The notes beneath the pieces were generated by a model. That model ran no database searches. It saw nothing but the letters and a program-made list of their open reading frames with translations, and was not told the origin of the DNA. A program made the position numbers and the translations under genes. From positions 3,190,047 through 3,254,046 of the forward strand of contig NZ_NWTM01000001.1 in NCBI RefSeq assembly GCF_004137795.1: a DNA stretch of 64,000 nucleotides. Reading direction: 5' to 3'. This document shows, one piece after another, positions 42,966 through 53,295 of this stretch (position 1 is its first letter; the number at the start of each line of letters is the position of its first letter). The stretch is from Pectobacterium zantedeschiae. GTDB taxonomy: Bacteria > Pseudomonadota > Gammaproteobacteria > Enterobacterales > Enterobacteriaceae.

Positions 42966-43967
42966 ATGCACAAACATCGTAAGCCTACTGAAGCCGACGT
43001 TACCCCGGAATCCCTCTTCTATCAGCGTCGGCGCGTATTAAAAGCGCTGGGCATTTCCGCTGCGGCACTCTCATTACCGCTTTCGGCACAGGCCGATCTC
43101 CTTGCCTGGTTTAAAGGTAGCGATAAACCTAAAGCCCCTCCGGGTAAACCGCTCACGTTTAGCCAACCTGCCGACTGGAAGCTCGATCTGCCGCTCACGC
43201 CGGAAGATAAGGTCACGGGCTATAACAACTTCTATGAGTTCGGCTTAGACAAAGCCGATCCAGCAGCCAATGCGGGTGGATTAAAAGCTGAAGGCTGGAC
43301 CATCAAAATAGACGGTGAGGTCGCCAAACCTCTCACACTGGATATCGACGATTTGCTAAAACGCTTTCCGCTGGAAGAACGGATATACCGATTTCGCTGC
43401 GTCGAGGCGTGGTCAATGGTGATCCCGTGGGTAGGGTTTGAATTGGCCAAGCTGATTAAATTCGCCGAACCCACCAGCAACGCACGCTACGTTGCGTTTC
43501 AGACGCTTTACGATCCAGCGCAAATGCCGGGACAAAAAGATCGCTTTATGGGAGGTGGGTTGGATTATCCCTATGTAGAAGGACTACGGATGGATGAAGC
43601 CATGAACCCGTTGGCGCTGCTTGCTGTCGGTGTTTATGGCAAGACACTGCCGCCGCAGAACGGTGCTCCCATCCGGCTAGTTACACCGTGGAAATACGGC
43701 TTCAAGAACATCAAATCCATCGTACATATTCGGTTCAGCCGTGAGCAGCCACCCTGCACGTGGAATCTGGCAGCCTCGGATGAATATGGTTTCTATGCCA
43801 ACGTTAACCCGCATGTAGACCACCCTCGCTGGTCGCAGGCGACAGAGCGGGTCATCGGATCAGGTGGTCTGCTTAACGTTGAGCGCCAACCTACGCTGTT
43901 GTTCAACGGCTATGCCGATCAGGTGGCCTCGCTGTATCGCGGCCTGAATCTGCGCGACAATTTCTAG
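42966..43967 (+). CDS. msrP: Protein-methionine-sulfoxide reductase catalytic subunit MsrP
   Basis: The 333-residue molybdoenzyme has a twin-arginine signal (RRRVLKALG at 21-29) and the molybdopterin-ligating Cys145 in [10 protein letters not shown]. It is exported folded by Tat and repairs oxidised methionines in periplasmic proteins, using electrons from the quinone pool through MsrQ. GGGAG precedes the ATG. In E. coli msrPQ (yedYZ) is elsewhere and is induced by the HprSR two-component system; those genes are not here. Confidence 0.96.
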   Translation: MHKHRKPTEADVTPESLFYQRRRVLKALGISAAALSLPLSAQADLLAWFKGSDKPKAPPGKPLTFSQPADWKLDLPLTPEDKVTGYNNFYEFGLDKADPAANAGGLKAEGWTIKIDGEVAKPLTLDIDDLLKRFPLEERIYRFRCVEAWSMVIPWVGFELAKLIKFAEPTSNARYVAFQTLYDPAQMPGQKDRFMGGGLDYPYVEGLRMDEAMNPLALLAVGVYGKTLPPQNGAPIRLVTPWKYGFKNIKSIVHIRFSREQPPCTWNLAASDEYGFYANVNPHVDHPRWSQATERVIGSGGLLNVERQPTLLFNGYADQVASLYRGLNLRDNF

Positions 43968-44003
43968 CGATAGCATCCTGTCAGGATAGGAATCCACATC
44001 AGT

Positions 44004-44603
44004 ATGAGACTGACCTTACAACACATTAATCGGCTAAAAGTGCTACTCCATCTGGCTGGTTTTCTGCCATTGCTGTGGCTGATATTGTCAGTCGACCAAG
44101 GGTGGTTCAGCGCCGATCCCGCCAAAGATATCCAGCACTTTACCGGCCGAATGGCGTTGAAGTTGCTACTGGCGACGCTGTTGGTCACACCATTAGCACG
44201 CTACGGCAAACAGCCTCTGCTCATTCGCTGTCGACGCCTCCTCGGGCTGTGGTGCTTTTTCTGGGCAACGTTGCATCTGGTGAGCTACTCGCTGTTGGAG
44301 CTGGGTCTGGATCATCTGGCGCTGCTGGGTAACGAGCTGATATCCCGACCCTATTTGACGCTGGGAATCATAAGCTGGCTGATTTTGCTGGCGCTGGCGG
44401 TGACGTCACCACAGATAACGATGCGCAAGTTGGGATCGCAATGGCAAAAACTGCATAATTTCGTCTATTTAGTCGCCATCCTTGCACCTATCCACTATCT
44501 TTGGTCAGTTAAAACGCTATCCCCACAGCCTATTTTGTATGCACTAGCGGCGTTGATATTGTTGCTTCTTCGTTATAAGAAATTTCGCCAATGGTGGCGC
44601 TAA
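44004..44603 (+). CDS. msrQ: Heme-binding membrane subunit MsrQ
   Basis: The 199-residue protein has about six transmembrane helices of the ferric-reductase-like family, with histidines in the membrane helices (for example around [11 protein letters not shown] and [10 protein letters not shown]) that bind b-type heme. It passes quinol electrons to MsrP. It lies 36 bases after msrP, so the two form one operon. Confidence 0.95.
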   Translation: MRLTLQHINRLKVLLHLAGFLPLLWLILSVDQGWFSADPAKDIQHFTGRMALKLLLATLLVTPLARYGKQPLLIRCRRLLGLWCFFWATLHLVSYSLLELGLDHLALLGNELISRPYLTLGIISWLILLALAVTSPQITMRKLGSQWQKLHNFVYLVAILAPIHYLWSVKTLSPQPILYALAALILLLLRYKKFRQWWR

Positions 44604-44857
44604 ACGCCGCAGAAACACAGGAAAGAGCGGTTGCTAGCCACAGTGAGATTGACGCCTTCTCATGACCCGGCACAGGAATATCTCCGCAGATAAGACCAGT
44701 ATTTAGCTGCGAATTGCCACGATATGGTTATAATGCACGACTTTAATTTCTCGGGCCGGACAATTTGCGTCACGAAAGGTGACAAACGAATAGCTTCGCG
44801 CTATTTTGTGCGACACGGTTTTGGCAATCTTGGTCAATCGCGGGAGATAGCAGCACA

Positions 44858-45310
44858 ATGGCAGAAAATTTTCACATTTTGCTCTTGAATGGTCCAAACC
44901 TGAATCTGCTAGGTACCCGAGAGCCCGACAAATACGGTAACACGACGTTAGCAGACATTGTCAGCGAACTGGAAACACAGGCGCAGGCATTGAACGTGAA
45001 GTTTTCCCACCTGCAATCCAATGCGGAACATGTCCTGATCGACACCATTCATCAGGCCAGAGGAAATACAGACTTCATTCTGATTAACCCGGCGGCATTT
45101 ACCCACACCAGCGTTGCGCTGCGTGATGCCCTGCTGGCAGTCGCGATTCCGTTTATCGAAATTCATCTGTCCAACGTGCACGCACGTGAGCCTTTTCGTC
45201 ATCATTCCTATCTTTCTGATGTTGCGGTAGGCGTGATATGTGGCCTGGGGGCAGATGGTTATCAGTATGCTTTACAGACGGCGGTAAAACGCCTGTCAAC
45301 TTCCAATTAA
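44858..45310 (+). CDS. aroQ: Type II 3-dehydroquinate dehydratase
   Basis: The 150-residue enzyme carries Arg21 and Tyr26 in GTREPDKYG, the NPAAFTHTS loop and the histidine of [13 protein letters not shown]. It dehydrates 3-dehydroquinate to 3-dehydroshikimate in the shikimate pathway and forms a dodecamer. It lies 24 bases upstream of accB, so the three genes probably share a transcript. E. coli relies on the type I enzyme AroD instead. Confidence 0.97.
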   Translation: MAENFHILLLNGPNLNLLGTREPDKYGNTTLADIVSELETQAQALNVKFSHLQSNAEHVLIDTIHQARGNTDFILINPAAFTHTSVALRDALLAVAIPFIEIHLSNVHAREPFRHHSYLSDVAVGVICGLGADGYQYALQTAVKRLSTSN

Positions 45311-45334
45311 ACAAAAGAGTACGGAACCACATCC

Positions 45335-45802
45335 ATGGATATTCGTAAAATCAAAAAACTGATCGAACTGGTTGAAGAGTCCGGCATCGCCGAACTGGAA
45401 ATTTCTGAAGGTGAAGAATCAGTACGTATCAGTCGTGCCCCAGCAGCGGTTAACTACCCGATGATGCAACAGGCTTACGCTACGCCGATGATGCAGCCAC
45501 AGCCTGCTCTGGCTGCCGCCGTTGCACCAGCGCCAGTGGAAGCAGCTGTAGCACCGGCTGCCATCAGTGGACACATCGTTCGTTCTCCAATGGTTGGAAC
45601 CTTCTACCGCACCCCAAGCCCGGATGCTAAGTCTTTCGTGGAAGTGGGTCAGCACGTCAATGTCGGCGATACCCTGTGCATCGTCGAAGCCATGAAAATG
45701 ATGAACCAGATCGAAGCCGACAAATCAGGCGTGGTTAAAGCCATCCTGGTCGAAAACGGTCAGCCGGTTGAATTTGACGAGCCACTGGTTGTCATCGAAT
45801 AA
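45335..45802 (+). CDS. accB: Biotin carboxyl carrier protein of acetyl-CoA carboxylase
   Basis: The 155-residue protein has an N-terminal dimerisation region, an alanine/proline-rich linker (about 42-77) and a C-terminal biotinyl domain. The biotinylated residue is Lys121 in VEAMKMMN. It carries CO2 between AccC and AccAD in fatty-acid synthesis. In E. coli AccB limits its own operon's expression. It precedes accC by 11 bases. Confidence 0.98.
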   Translation: MDIRKIKKLIELVEESGIAELEISEGEESVRISRAPAAVNYPMMQQAYATPMMQPQPALAAAVAPAPVEAAVAPAAISGHIVRSPMVGTFYRTPSPDAKSFVEVGQHVNVGDTLCIVEAMKMMNQIEADKSGVVKAILVENGQPVEFDEPLVVIE

Positions 45803-45813
45803 CGAGGCTTATC

Positions 45814-47157
45814 ATGCTAGATAAAATCGTTATCGCTAACCGCGGAGAGATTGCGCTGCGTATTTTGCGTGCCTGTAAAGAGCTGGGCATCAAAACCGTC
45901 GCCGTTCACTCCAGTGCGGATCGCGATTTGAAACACGTATTGCTGGCGGACGAAACCGTGTGTATCGGCCCGGCGCCGTCAACAAAAAGCTATCTGAATA
46001 TCCCAGCGATTATTTCCGCTGCGGAAATCACAGGTGCCGTCGCGATTCACCCTGGCTACGGTTTCCTGTCCGAAAATGCTGATTTTGCCGAGCAGGTTGA
46101 ACGCTCCGGCTTTATTTTCATCGGCCCGAAAGCCGACACGATTCGCCTGATGGGCGACAAAGTGTCTGCCATCACCGCAATGAAAAAAGCGGGTGTTCCA
46201 ACCGTACCAGGCTCTGATGGCCCTCTGACCGACGACATGGACGCTAACCGTGTTCATGCAAAACGCATCGGCTATCCGGTCATCATCAAAGCCTCTGGCG
46301 GCGGCGGTGGTCGTGGTATGCGCGTTGTGCGCAGCGACAAAGAGCTGGAACAATCCATCAACATGACCCGTGCGGAAGCCAAAGCGGCTTTCAACAACGA
46401 CATGGTCTACATGGAAAAATACCTGGAAAATCCACGCCATGTGGAAATTCAGGTTCTGGCTGATGGTCAGGGCCACGCCGTCTATCTGGCTGAACGTGAC
46501 TGCTCCATGCAGCGTCGCCACCAGAAAGTCGTGGAAGAGGCTCCAGCACCGGGCATTACGGACGAGCTGCGTCGCAATATCGGCGATCGCTGCGCCAAAG
46601 CCTGTATCGATATCAACTATCGCGGTGCGGGTACGTTCGAATTCCTGTACGAAAACGGTGAGTTCTACTTCATTGAAATGAACACCCGTATTCAGGTGGA
46701 GCACCCGGTAACCGAGATGATTACCGGTGTGGATCTGATCAAAGAGCAGCTGCGTATTGCTGCCGGTCAACCACTGTCCATCAAGCAGAAAGACGTCAAG
46801 GTTCGTGGCCATGCGGTTGAATGCCGTATCAACGCGGAAGATCCGAACACGTTCCTGCCAAGCCCGGGGAAAATTACGCGTTTCCACGCGCCGGGTGGAT
46901 TTGGTGTCCGTTGGGAATCTCATATTTACGCCGGTTATACCGTACCGCCGTATTACGATTCCATGATCGGCAAGCTGATCACCTATGGTGAAACCCGCGA
47001 AATCGCGATTTCCCGTATGAAGAACGCGCTGGCTGAACTGATCATCGATGGCATCAAAACCAACATCGAACTTCAGATGAAGATCATGAGCGACGAAAAC
47101 TTCCAGAGAGGTGGGACTAACATCCACTATCTGGAGAAGAAACTCGGCTTGCAGTAA
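45814..47157 (+). CDS. accC: Biotin carboxylase subunit of acetyl-CoA carboxylase
   Basis: The 447-residue ATP-grasp enzyme has the glycine-rich loop [11 protein letters not shown], the catalytic [14 protein letters not shown] motif and an intact C-terminal domain. It carboxylates biotin on AccB using bicarbonate and ATP. A strong terminator follows at 47177. A 413-codon reverse frame inside it is a shadow. Confidence 0.98.
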   Translation: MLDKIVIANRGEIALRILRACKELGIKTVAVHSSADRDLKHVLLADETVCIGPAPSTKSYLNIPAIISAAEITGAVAIHPGYGFLSENADFAEQVERSGFIFIGPKADTIRLMGDKVSAITAMKKAGVPTVPGSDGPLTDDMDANRVHAKRIGYPVIIKASGGGGGRGMRVVRSDKELEQSINMTRAEAKAAFNNDMVYMEKYLENPRHVEIQVLADGQGHAVYLAERDCSMQRRHQKVVEEAPAPGITDELRRNIGDRCAKACIDINYRGAGTFEFLYENGEFYFIEMNTRIQVEHPVTEMITGVDLIKEQLRIAAGQPLSIKQKDVKVRGHAVECRINAEDPNTFLPSPGKITRFHAPGGFGVRWESHIYAGYTVPPYYDSMIGKLITYGETREIAISRMKNALAELIIDGIKTNIELQMKIMSDENFQRGGTNIHYLEKKLGLQ

Positions 47158-47176
47158 ACACGACGCAATCGAGTCA

Positions 47177-47206
47177 AAAGGCCAGCATACACGCTGGCCT
47201 TTTTTA
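47177..47206 (+). terminator. Terminator of aroQ-accBC
   Basis: AAAGGCCAGC (47177-47186) and GCTGGCCTTT (47193-47202) form a 10-bp stem followed by a T-run. It lies 20 bases after the accC stop. Confidence 0.92.
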
Positions 47207-47421
47207 TTATAAAAACACACTAGCTAATTCCTATTGTGATCCCTGTTCGAACAATATCGTTATATATTTTTCATACATTGATATGATCTAAACACAAGCT
47301 TCCGTAGCAATCATCCAGAACACATTCTCAGTGGTACCTGCCGTGGTAATTTGAACAGGGATTAAGAAGCGCTTTACACACGGAAACATCGGAGGGAAGA
47401 AATAATCTGCGGGAAAGAATA

Positions 47422-47458
47422 AGCCGATAAACCCGTATCCGTCAGGTGTTTATCGGCT
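47422..47458 (-). terminator. Hairpin downstream of the molbindin gene
   Basis: AGCCGATAAA (47422-47431) and TTTATCGGCT (47449-47458) form a perfect 10-bp stem with a 17-base loop, followed leftwards by TTATTCTTT. It is the likely terminator of the minus-strand gene starting at 47920. The stretch 47207-47421 between the two terminators shows no gene. Confidence 0.75.
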
Positions 47459-47491
47459 AAAAGCAGAACCGCTTACGAGAAAAAACCGTAA

Positions 47492-47920
47492 TTATTTTCG
47501 GGTAGCCAGAATAATACTGGACGCTTTAACCAGAGCGATTAATTCGCTGCCCACCTCAATGTTCATGTCTTCTTTGCTTTCATTGGTAATGGTTGATGTC
47601 AGCGTCAACCCACTGGCAGTAAGCAATTGTACCGTCGAGTTAACAGCACCTTTCGCTACGGCACTCACCTTACCGTGAAATTGATTGCGAGCAGAAAAAT
47701 TCAAACCACATTCGGCAGATGCCAAAATGACCCAAGGTGCTTTCACCAAAGCAATGGCTGGCTTACCGACAGCCAAGTCCATCGAGTCACAACTGGTTCG
47801 CGTAATAACTGTCGTTAGCTTATCTCCACTTTCCAGAGTCAATGCGACTTCATTGTTTACCGCACCCTCAACAATAGAAGACACAACACCCGAAAGCTGA
47901 TTTCTTGCTGAAACTGACAT
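47492..47920 (-). CDS. Two-domain molybdate-binding protein (molbindin, TOBE domains)
   Basis: The 142-residue protein consists of two tandem Mop/TOBE repeats (about 4-68 and 74-140), each with SARNQ at the start, GAVN in the middle and a final ALVKA...ILA. Such di-molbindins form oligomers that bind molybdate or tungstate and are thought to store it or help keep its level stable. Upstream AGGAG (complement of 47928-47932 region) supports the start. No modABC, modE or moa genes are adjacent. The only molybdoenzyme gene in the window is msrP, 3.5 kb away. It could instead be a ModE-like regulator piece, but the DNA-binding domain is absent. Confidence 0.88.
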   Translation of the reverse strand: MSVSARNQLSGVVSSIVEGAVNNEVALTLESGDKLTTVITRTSCDSMDLAVGKPAIALVKAPWVILASAECGLNFSARNQFHGKVSAVAKGAVNSTVQLLTASGLTLTSTITNESKEDMNIEVGSELIALVKASSIILATRK

Positions 47921-48448
47921 AACGACTCCTTTGGTTCAATATCCTGCAGTAGAATATCAGATGATAAATAATAGCCCTATAATAGGCTTTCCCCTCAGAG
48001 AATTATGCGATGCGACGTCCATCATTCGCCAATTACCCCAATATCAACAAACCACATACTCACTTGGTATTATTTTTTTGGCGAGACATCTTCTATTTTC
48101 GCTCTTATCGATCGGTGATATTCCTAAAATAAGGAAGTGACATGTCTAATACTCGTCACTTAAGTCCGTTGTTAGGGGAAACACAAGGGGAGGTTTCCGC
48201 AGGGACGCCTTATCCCTGTGGTCGCACCGTGTATCTCGATGCTTAAACGACGATATGCCATGCCACACCGCTTTTTGGCTCATTCTGATAAAGCATTCTT
48301 TCGCTAAATAATGAGTAGCCTGCGGCTGGCTTTTGCACTCATGACGTAATTCTTACTAGTCAATTGGCCCACATGCCGTAAAATTCCCGCTTTCGTCATC
48401 ACGACGCTCATAACAATACCTATGCTCCCATTTACGGTGGAGAAGAAC
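47921..48448. other. Gene-poor 528-base interval between the molbindin gene and yhdT
   Basis: This interval must contain the divergent promoters of the molbindin gene and yhdT-panF. It is AT-rich in its first half. It contains a 34-codon frame with a good ribosome-binding site (48142-48246, listed separately), preceded by a 59-codon frame without one (47961-48140). Two adjacent hairpins occur around 48174-48223. No known riboswitch was recognised. Confidence 0.5.
48142..48246 (+). CDS. Candidate small protein, 34 codons
   Basis: An ATG at 48142 is preceded by AAGGA at 48131-48135 with six bases between, close to ideal. The frame reads MSNTRHLSPLLGE and ends YPCGRTVYLDA before TAA. I do not recognise it. 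Its start lies one base after the stop of a preceding 59-codon frame, which would allow coupling. The coding stretch also forms hairpins (GGAAAC/GTTTCC and CAGGGA/TCCCTG), so a structured non-coding leader is an equal alternative. I give it low confidence as a gene. Confidence 0.3.
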   Translation: MSNTRHLSPLLGETQGEVSAGTPYPCGRTVYLDA

Positions 48449-48691
48449 ATGGATACACGCTTTCCTCAGGCGCACAAAGAGGCACGCTGGGCTTTCGGCC
48501 TGACGCTGGTTTATTTAGTGGCCTGGGCGCTTGCCGCTTATTTGCCTGACAACACACAAGGGATAACCGGACTTCCACACTGGTTTGAGATGGCCTGTCT
48601 GCTGCTGCCACTCGTTTTTACGGTGCTGTGCTGGCTAATGGTACGCGTTATTTTCCGCGATATCTCACTGGAGAGTGACGATGCAAATTGA
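48449..48691 (+). CDS. yhdT: YhdT family inner-membrane protein
   Basis: The start at 48449 follows GGTGGAG and gives 80 residues, the length of E. coli YhdT, with the same opening MDTRFPQAHKEARWAFGL. It has two hydrophobic helices (about 14-34 and 46-68). Its function is unknown. Its last 11 bases overlap panF, which suggests coupling with pantothenate uptake. Confidence 0.92.
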   Translation: MDTRFPQAHKEARWAFGLTLVYLVAWALAAYLPDNTQGITGLPHWFEMACLLLPLVFTVLCWLMVRVIFRDISLESDDAN

Positions 48692-50132
48692 AATTTTATT
48701 GCCGCTGATTGGCTACCTGCTGTTGGTCTTCGGACTATCAGTCTACGCGTACCGTCGCCGTCAGGCGGGTAACTTTCTTAATGAGTATTTCCTCGGTGGC
48801 CGCTCGATGGGCGGGTTTGTACTGGCGATGACGCTCATCGGTACTTACGTCAGCGCCAGTTCTTTTATCGGCGGGCCGGGTGCCGCTTATAAATACGGGC
48901 TGGGCTGGGTACTGCTTTCGATGATCCAGCTTCCCACTATGCTGCTGTCGCTGGGCATTCTGGGGAAAAAATTCGCCATTCTGGCAAGGCGCTACAACGC
49001 CATCACACTGAATGACATGCTGCACGCCCGCTATAACAGCCCGCTGCTGGTGTGGTTCGCTAGCATCAGTCTGCTGGTCGCGTTTATCGGCGCGATGGCC
49101 GTACAGTTCATCGGCGGCGCACGCCTGCTCGAAACCGCCGCGAACATCCCTTACGACATCGGTCTGCTGATTTTCGGTGTCACCATCGCGCTGTACACCA
49201 CGTTTGGCGGCTTCCGTGCCAGCGTGCTCAATGATGCGATGCAAGGCATCGTGATGTTAATCGGCACAGTCATACTGCTAGTGGGCGTGATTTATGCCGC
49301 TGGCGGCTTGCACAGCGCAGTGGATAAGTTGCAACAAATCGACCCGATGCTGGTCTCGCCACAGGGCAGCGGCGGCATTCTGTCGATGCCGTTTATGGCC
49401 TCATTCTGGGTGCTAGTCTGCTTCGGCGTCATCGGCTTGCCGAACACCGCCGTTCGCTGTATCTCTTACCGAGATAGCAAAGCGCTGCACCGTGGAATTA
49501 TCATCGGCACAATCGTCATCGGTATTCTGATGCTGGGCATGCATCTGGCTGGGGCGCTGGGGCGCGCCGTTATGCCAAATCTGACGATTCCCGATCAGGT
49601 GTTACCCGCGTTGATGGTCACAGTGCTGCCGCCGCTGGCTGCGGGGATCTTTCTCGCAGCGCCAATGGCCGCTATCATGTCCAACATTAATGCGCATCTG
49701 CTTCAGGCCTCTGCCACGATCGTCAAGGATCTTTATCTCAGCGTCCGCCCGCAGCAGATCCATAACGAACGCCGCATCAAGATCCTGTCCAGCATGACTA
49801 CGCTACTGTTGGGTCTGCTCGTGCTACTGGCTTCCTTACGGCCGCCAGATATGATCATCTGGCTGAACCTGTTGGCGTTTGGCGGATTGGAGGCGGTTTT
49901 CCTGTGGCCGCTGGTGCTGGGCCTGTACTGGGAACGCGCGAATGCCGCTGGTGCGCTTAGCGCCATGTTCACCGGAGCAATTTGCTATACCTTACTGGCC
50001 AGCTTTAATCTTCAGTTGGCCGGATATCACCCGATTGTGCCATCGCTGTTACTCAGCCTAATGGCGTTTATTATTGGCAACCGCTTTGGTCATAACCCAC
50101 CAGCGCCGGTTGCCGCTTCATCTTCACTTTAA
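48681..50132 (+). CDS. panF: Sodium/pantothenate symporter PanF
   Basis: The start at 48681 ([18 protein letters not shown]) gives 483 residues, identical in length to E. coli. A GTG two codons earlier is rejected on alignment. It is a sodium-solute symporter family protein with about twelve to thirteen helices and the motif [18 protein letters not shown]. It imports pantothenate (vitamin B5), the precursor of coenzyme A. It overlaps yhdT and is followed by prmA after 17 bases. Confidence 0.97.
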   Translation: MQIEILLPLIGYLLLVFGLSVYAYRRRQAGNFLNEYFLGGRSMGGFVLAMTLIGTYVSASSFIGGPGAAYKYGLGWVLLSMIQLPTMLLSLGILGKKFAILARRYNAITLNDMLHARYNSPLLVWFASISLLVAFIGAMAVQFIGGARLLETAANIPYDIGLLIFGVTIALYTTFGGFRASVLNDAMQGIVMLIGTVILLVGVIYAAGGLHSAVDKLQQIDPMLVSPQGSGGILSMPFMASFWVLVCFGVIGLPNTAVRCISYRDSKALHRGIIIGTIVIGILMLGMHLAGALGRAVMPNLTIPDQVLPALMVTVLPPLAAGIFLAAPMAAIMSNINAHLLQASATIVKDLYLSVRPQQIHNERRIKILSSMTTLLLGLLVLLASLRPPDMIIWLNLLAFGGLEAVFLWPLVLGLYWERANAAGALSAMFTGAICYTLLASFNLQLAGYHPIVPSLLLSLMAFIIGNRFGHNPPAPVAASSSL

Positions 50133-50149
50133 ATGTAATAGAGACTGCT

Positions 50150-51037
50150 ATGCCGTGGATTCAACTGAAAATAAACACCTCAGGAAAGGTTGCTGAACAA
50201 CTGGGTGACGCCATGATAGAAAGCGGTGCGGTATCCGTTACGTTTCAGGATACGCACGATACCCCGGTGTTTGAGCCGCTGCCGGGTGAGACCCGCCTTT
50301 GGGGCGATACCGACGCCATTGCTCTGTACGACGCCGAAACCGATATGAACGCGGTTATCGCCATGCTGGAGCAAGAACCGCTGCTGGGCGTGGGTTTTAA
50401 GCACAAGATCGAACAGTTGGAAGACAAAGACTGGGAACGCGAGTGGATGGATAACTTCCACCCCATGCAGTTCGGCAAACGCCTGTGGATTTGCCCAAGC
50501 TGGCGTGAAATTCCTGACCCGAGCGCCGTCAACGTCATGCTCGATCCCGGTCTGGCATTCGGCACCGGCACCCATCCAACAACCGCCTTGTGCCTGCAAT
50601 GGCTCGATGGGCTGGATCTGGAAGGGAAAACCATCATCGATTTCGGCTGCGGTTCCGGCATTCTGGCCATTGCCGCCCTGAAACTGGGTGCAGCACGCGC
50701 TATCGGGATTGATATCGATCCGCAGGCGATTCAGGCCAGCCGCGACAACGCACAGCGCAACGGCGTTTCTGAACGTCTTGAGCTTTATCTGCCGAAAGAC
50801 CAGCCTGCCGACCTGTCTGCCGATGTCGTCGTCGCCAACATCCTTGCTGGCCCACTGCGCGAGCTGGCACCGCTGATTAGCGATCTGCCAAAAGCTGGGG
50901 GTCACCTCGGCCTGTCCGGCGTACTGGCTACGCAGGCCGATGGCGTTGCAGAAGCCTACGCAGACAAGTTCACGCTCGATCCCGTCGCTGAACGCGAAGA
51001 ATGGTGCCGTATTACCGGTCAACGCCGCACATCCTAA
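50150..51037 (+). CDS. prmA: Ribosomal protein L11 methyltransferase
   Basis: The 295-residue enzyme has an N-terminal L11-recognition domain (about 1-60) and a Rossmann methyltransferase domain with the SAM-binding [16 protein letters not shown]. It trimethylates L11 at several positions. It follows panF in the conserved order. Confidence 0.97.
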   Translation: MPWIQLKINTSGKVAEQLGDAMIESGAVSVTFQDTHDTPVFEPLPGETRLWGDTDAIALYDAETDMNAVIAMLEQEPLLGVGFKHKIEQLEDKDWEREWMDNFHPMQFGKRLWICPSWREIPDPSAVNVMLDPGLAFGTGTHPTTALCLQWLDGLDLEGKTIIDFGCGSGILAIAALKLGAARAIGIDIDPQAIQASRDNAQRNGVSERLELYLPKDQPADLSADVVVANILAGPLRELAPLISDLPKAGGHLGLSGVLATQADGVAEAYADKFTLDPVAEREEWCRITGQRRTS

Positions 51038-51214
51038 TCGCGCTATTCCTCCTGCTCCGTCCATCGTGTATGCAACGGTGGGCGGACTTCTTCTTGTTAT
51101 ACCTCATTATTTGTCCCGATAAGCTGGCGTATTATGCTGGCCGGCAAGTGACTGGGTGCATCACCTACGCCCGGCGCTCAACGACGCCGTATCATTATTT
51201 TCAAGGGATGAAAA

Positions 51215-51949
51215 ATGAAAGGTAAACTCTCTATCGCATGTATGCTGTCGGTCTGCTTTTCCGCATCGGCGGCAAATTCGGTTCACTGGGGCTACGAAGG
51301 CAACGACGACCCAGCGCACTGGGGAAAACTCTCACCTGATTTCTCGCTGTGTGAGACGGGGAAAAATCAATCTCCAGTCAATATCCGGCAGGCACTCAAC
51401 ACCCAGCACGAGCCCCTACAGTTGGCTTTCCAGTCTGGGACACAGCAAATCATCAACAACGGGCATACTGTTCAGGTTAACGTCAGCGCAGGAAATACGC
51501 TGTTGCTGGATAATGAGACATTCACCTTGCAGCAATTCCACTTTCACGCACCGAGTGAAAATGAAATTGATGGTAAACAATTTCCGCTGGAAGGCCACTT
51601 TGTCTATAAAAACGCGGATGGCGCACTCACCGTTATCGCAGTGATGTTTCAGGAGGGCGCAGTCAATCCACAGTTAGTGATAGCATGGCAGCAGATTCCG
51701 ACACGCGTCGATCACGCGGAGGACGTTCGCACGCCGGTTGCGATTCAATCCTTGTTACCGACGTCATTAAACTACTATCGGTTCAGTGGATCACTCACCA
51801 CGCCCCCCTGCTCAGAAGGCATTCGCTGGCTGGTATTGGAAAATCCCGTCACCGCCTCTGCTGAACAAATAAGCCAGTTCAGCTCAGTCATGCATCACGC
51901 CAATAATCGCCCCATACAACCACTTAATGGCCGAATCATCATCCATTAA
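51215..51949 (+). CDS. cah: Periplasmic alpha-type carbonic anhydrase
   Basis: The 244-residue protein has a signal peptide (about 1-20, cleaved after ASAA) and an alpha-carbonic anhydrase domain. The three zinc ligands are His109, His111 (QFHFHAPSEN) and His128 (LEGHFVYKN), and LTTPPCSEGIRW matches the conserved active-site wall. Cys46 and the Cys of PPCSEG probably form a disulphide. It interconverts CO2 and bicarbonate in the periplasm. It is not usually at this place in E. coli, so it may be an accessory gene. It ends at a hairpin at 51963. Confidence 0.95.
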   Translation: MKGKLSIACMLSVCFSASAANSVHWGYEGNDDPAHWGKLSPDFSLCETGKNQSPVNIRQALNTQHEPLQLAFQSGTQQIINNGHTVQVNVSAGNTLLLDNETFTLQQFHFHAPSENEIDGKQFPLEGHFVYKNADGALTVIAVMFQEGAVNPQLVIAWQQIPTRVDHAEDVRTPVAIQSLLPTSLNYYRFSGSLTTPPCSEGIRWLVLENPVTASAEQISQFSSVMHHANNRPIQPLNGRIIIH

Positions 51950-51962
51950 GCGATTCTGAGAG

Positions 51963-51988
51963 GCTGGTCAGGGCGTCGGCTGGCCAGC
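51963..51988 (+). terminator. Hairpin downstream of cah
   Basis: GCTGGTCAG (51963-51971) and CTGGCCAGC (51980-51988) form a 9-bp stem with one G-U pair. The T-run (CTTTTTT) comes about 18 bases later, so it is a weak terminator candidate. The AT-rich stretch 51989-52224 shows no gene and probably acts as the upstream part of the dusB-fis promoter. Confidence 0.5.
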
Positions 51989-52224
51989 TTCAGGTAAATT
52001 GGTGCTCTTTTTTGTCGCATTAATCAAAGCATTTCACTGATAAAGCATTGATAGCCTGTTGTATCTCAAGTAAAAACGACCATGCTTACAGATAAAATTC
52101 TGTAAGCAGATGAATATTTTACAGAGCAAAAAACCAACACAAAAACATAACATACTGTTAAATATGAATAATATTTTCATATACCTCTACGAACTGCATT
52201 TTCATTGATCGATAGCCGTAAATT

Positions 52225-52268
52225 GGTCAAAGTTTGGCCTTTCATCTGACGTAAAAAATGCGTAATAT
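52225..52268 (+). promoter_or_regulatory. dusB-fis promoter with overlapping Fis site
   Basis: A -35 TTTCAT (52240-52245) and -10 TAATAT (52263-52268) are 17 bases apart, followed by a GC-rich discriminator (ACGCGCCC). This is the same architecture as the growth-rate- and stringently-controlled E. coli fis promoter. GGTCAAAGTTTGGCC at 52225-52239 fits the Fis consensus (G-N3-A/T-rich core-N3-C) and would be centred near -43, the position of the E. coli autorepression site. The start of transcription is inferred near 52275. Confidence 0.8.
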
Positions 52269-52306
52269 ACGCGCCCTTGCAGGCACAGTATGGTCAATTT
52301 TTGTCT

Positions 52307-53272
52307 ATGCACATTGGACAATTTCAGCTTACCAATCGTTTGATAGCAGCCCCAATGGCTGGTATTAGCGATCGCCCATTTAGAGCACTCTGTCATGCGA
52401 TGGGCGCTGGAATGACCGTGTCTGAAATGCTTTCTTCCAATCCGGAAGTGTGGCGTTCAGACAAGTCGCGTTTGCGAATGGTACATAGTGATGAACCGGG
52501 TATCAGGGCCGTGCAGATTGCCGGTTGTGACCCCGATGAGATGGCGGCGGCAGCGAGAATCAATGCTGATTCCGGCGCGCAGATCATTGACATCAATATG
52601 GGCTGCCCGGCGAAGAAGGTGAACCGCAAGATGGCAGGATCTGCGCTGTTGCAGTATCCGGATTTGGTCAAACAGATCCTCTCTACGGTAGTGAAAGCGG
52701 TAGACGTACCGGTGACACTGAAGATCCGTACCGGTTGGGCACCAGAGCACCGCAACTGTGTAGAAATTGCCAAATTGGCTGAAGACTGTGGCATTCAGGC
52801 GTTAACTATTCACGGACGCACTCGTGCGTGCCTGTTCAATGGTTTCGCCGAATACGACAGCATTCGGGCAGTTAAGCAGGCCGTTTCCATTCCTATTATT
52901 GCGAATGGCGACATTACAGACCCGCATAAAGCCAGAGCGGTTCTTGACTACACCGGGGCTGACGCCCTGATGATAGGACGAGCCGCTCAGGGAAGACCCT
53001 GGATCTTTCGGGAAATCCAGCATTATCTGGACACAGGGGAGTTGCTGGCACCGATGCCGTTGGCAGAGGTCAAGCGCTTGTTGATCGAGCATATACGGGA
53101 ATTGCACGACTTTTATGGTCCAGGCAAGGGATTTCGTATCGCTCGTAAGCACGTATCCTGGTATCTCCAGGAGCATGCCCCAAACGACCAGTTTAGGCGC
53201 ACATTCAACGCCATTGAGGATGCCAGCGAGCAGCTGGAGGCGTTGAAGGCATATTTTGAAAATCTTGCGTAA
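52307..53272 (+). CDS. dusB: tRNA-dihydrouridine synthase B
   Basis: The start at 52307 ([19 protein letters not shown]) gives 321 residues, identical in length to E. coli DusB; ten extra residues upstream would include the promoter's start region. It is an FMN barrel enzyme with the catalytic Cys100 in [14 protein letters not shown]. It reduces uridine to dihydrouridine at position 17 of tRNAs. It is the first gene of the dusB-fis operon. Confidence 0.97.
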
Positions 53273-53295
53273 ACAGAAAAAGAGCTGACAGAACT

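Noticed and set aside
45979..47220. 413-codon open frame on the minus strand inside accC
   Set aside because: It is fully antisense to the unmistakable accC gene. Its composition follows from accC codon usage and it has no recognisable domain.
47961..48140. 59-codon frame upstream of the candidate small ORF
   Set aside because: There is no ribosome-binding site before the ATG and no similarity I recognise. It is kept only as context for the following frame.
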